From positions 1 through 46,842 of IMG/VR virus record IMGVR_UViG_3300026510_000002: a stretch of 46,842 bases of DNA. The stretch is one strand, 5' to 3'. This DNA comes from a virus. This document shows positions 46,569 to 46,842 of the stretch, in pieces. A program made the position numbers and the translations under genes. Position 1 is the first letter of the stretch, and the number at the start of each line of letters is the position of its first letter. Below the pieces are notes generated by a model, which did no database searches, was not told the origin of the DNA, and saw nothing but the letters and a program-made list of their open reading frames with translations.

Positions 46569-46842
46569 TTATGCTGCAAGTTCAGAAATTACAATTGGTG
46601 TTTTCATTTGTTCTCTCAACATCTTGATACCATTTGCAAGACCCAGTTTAAGTTTCTGTTGTTTTGTGTCATCTATGTAAAAACGTTTCACAAACAATGA
46701 ATTCTTTTTGAAATTTGGATTGTATGAAACGAAATCACACCACTTTCTTCCGGTCACCATCATACCCATTTGCATTTGCCATTGAACACCACTTTCAACT
46801 GAACCACCTTGAAGCAATTCAAAGTGTTTTGCATCATTTCTG
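46569..46842 (-). CDS. YqaJ-type phage exonuclease, C-terminal part (same gene as 1-503)
   Basis: This is the second piece of the exonuclease gene that crosses the contig ends. On the circle only 46569-46692 adds new sequence; 46693-46842 duplicates bases 1-150. It encodes the segment after VSYNPNF, ends ...VISELAA and stops with TAA at 46569-46571. The single difference from the left copy is T at 46819 instead of G at 127. This changes GCA (Ala) to GAA (Glu) in the minus-strand codon. A 183-bp intergenic region with strong inverted repeats separates it from the next gene, a helicase. Confidence 0.88.
   Translation of the reverse strand, partial: RNDAKHFELLQGGSVESGVQWQMQMGMMVTGRKWCDFVSYNPNFKKNSLFVKRFYIDDTKQQKLKLGLANGIKMLREQMKTPIVISELAA
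46693..46842. repeat. Terminal direct repeat, right copy
   Basis: This is the second copy of bases 1-150, 149 of 150 identical. It marks the circular overlap of the contig. Confidence 0.95.

Noticed and set aside
1-46842. Protein genes on the plus strand
   Set aside because: All plus-strand open frames are shadows of minus-strand genes, with biased composition and no start context or neighbours of their own.
1-46842. CRISPR array, tRNA genes, integrase or transposon
   Set aside because: No regular spaced repeats, cloverleaf sequences, recombinase motifs or insertion-sequence ends were seen on reading both strands; a dedicated tRNA search was not possible.

Overview
The window is a complete, circular or circularly permuted genome of a tailed phage with siphovirus gene content. 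The last 150 bases (46693-46842) repeat bases 1-150 with one mismatch, so the unique circle is about 46,692 bp and one gene, a YqaJ-type exonuclease, spans the junction. The DNA is AT-rich. Every convincing protein gene lies on the minus strand, so transcription runs from high to low coordinates. Recurrent promoters match the Bacteroidetes pattern (TTG, 17-20 bp, TAnnTTTG), Shine-Dalgarno sites are not evident, and one lipoprotein carries a Bacteroidetes-style acidic surface-export signal. The host is therefore probably a member of the Bacteroidetes, most likely a flavobacterium (inference). No integrase and no tRNA gene was found.

Layout in transcription order. An early operon starts at a promoter near 2.53 kb: two small proteins, an HTH protein, RecT, a DnaQ-like exonuclease and, across the junction, the YqaJ exonuclease. 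After a structured intergenic element (46.39-46.56 kb) follow a Pif1/Dda-like helicase, a winged-helix replication protein whose gene contains iteron-like repeats next to an AT-rich tract (a candidate origin), and a DnaB-like helicase. Next come a RusA-like resolvase, zinc-ribbon and HNH proteins, a C5-cytosine methyltransferase, SSB, a GHKL-like protein and many small accessory genes (43.5-32.4 kb). The packaging and morphogenesis block follows: small and large terminase (32.96-30.5 kb), small membrane or secreted proteins, a promoter at about 27.48 kb, portal, scaffold and major capsid (26.6-22.2 kb). A terminator sits after the capsid gene. Then come connector and tail genes, a tail chaperone pair joined by a -1 frameshift, the tape measure, and baseplate or fibre proteins (22.1-4.4 kb). 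Last is a lysis cassette of holin, amidase and an overlapping spanin-like pair (4.4-2.7 kb).

The most unusual feature is a regulatory network. Five promoters share an upstream AT palindrome and start their mRNAs with a 13-14 nt leader, ACAAACGATAAAA(C), placed against the start codon. Two more copies, one exact and one shortened, lie directly before the start codons of two operon genes. A small intergenic transcription unit at about 2.59-2.66 kb has its own predicted promoter, a 5' hairpin and an intrinsic terminator. Between the hairpins it carries the exact reverse complement of that leader. It looks like a phage-encoded antisense sRNA acting on the phage's own early mRNAs.

Other notable items are a roughly 243-nt multi-hairpin RNA at 8080-8322, a cluster of interrupted genes (33.3-38.2 kb) that includes an SSB whose DDLPF tail lies behind an in-frame TGA, and a DnaB-like helicase that carries its own SSB-like DELPF tip.
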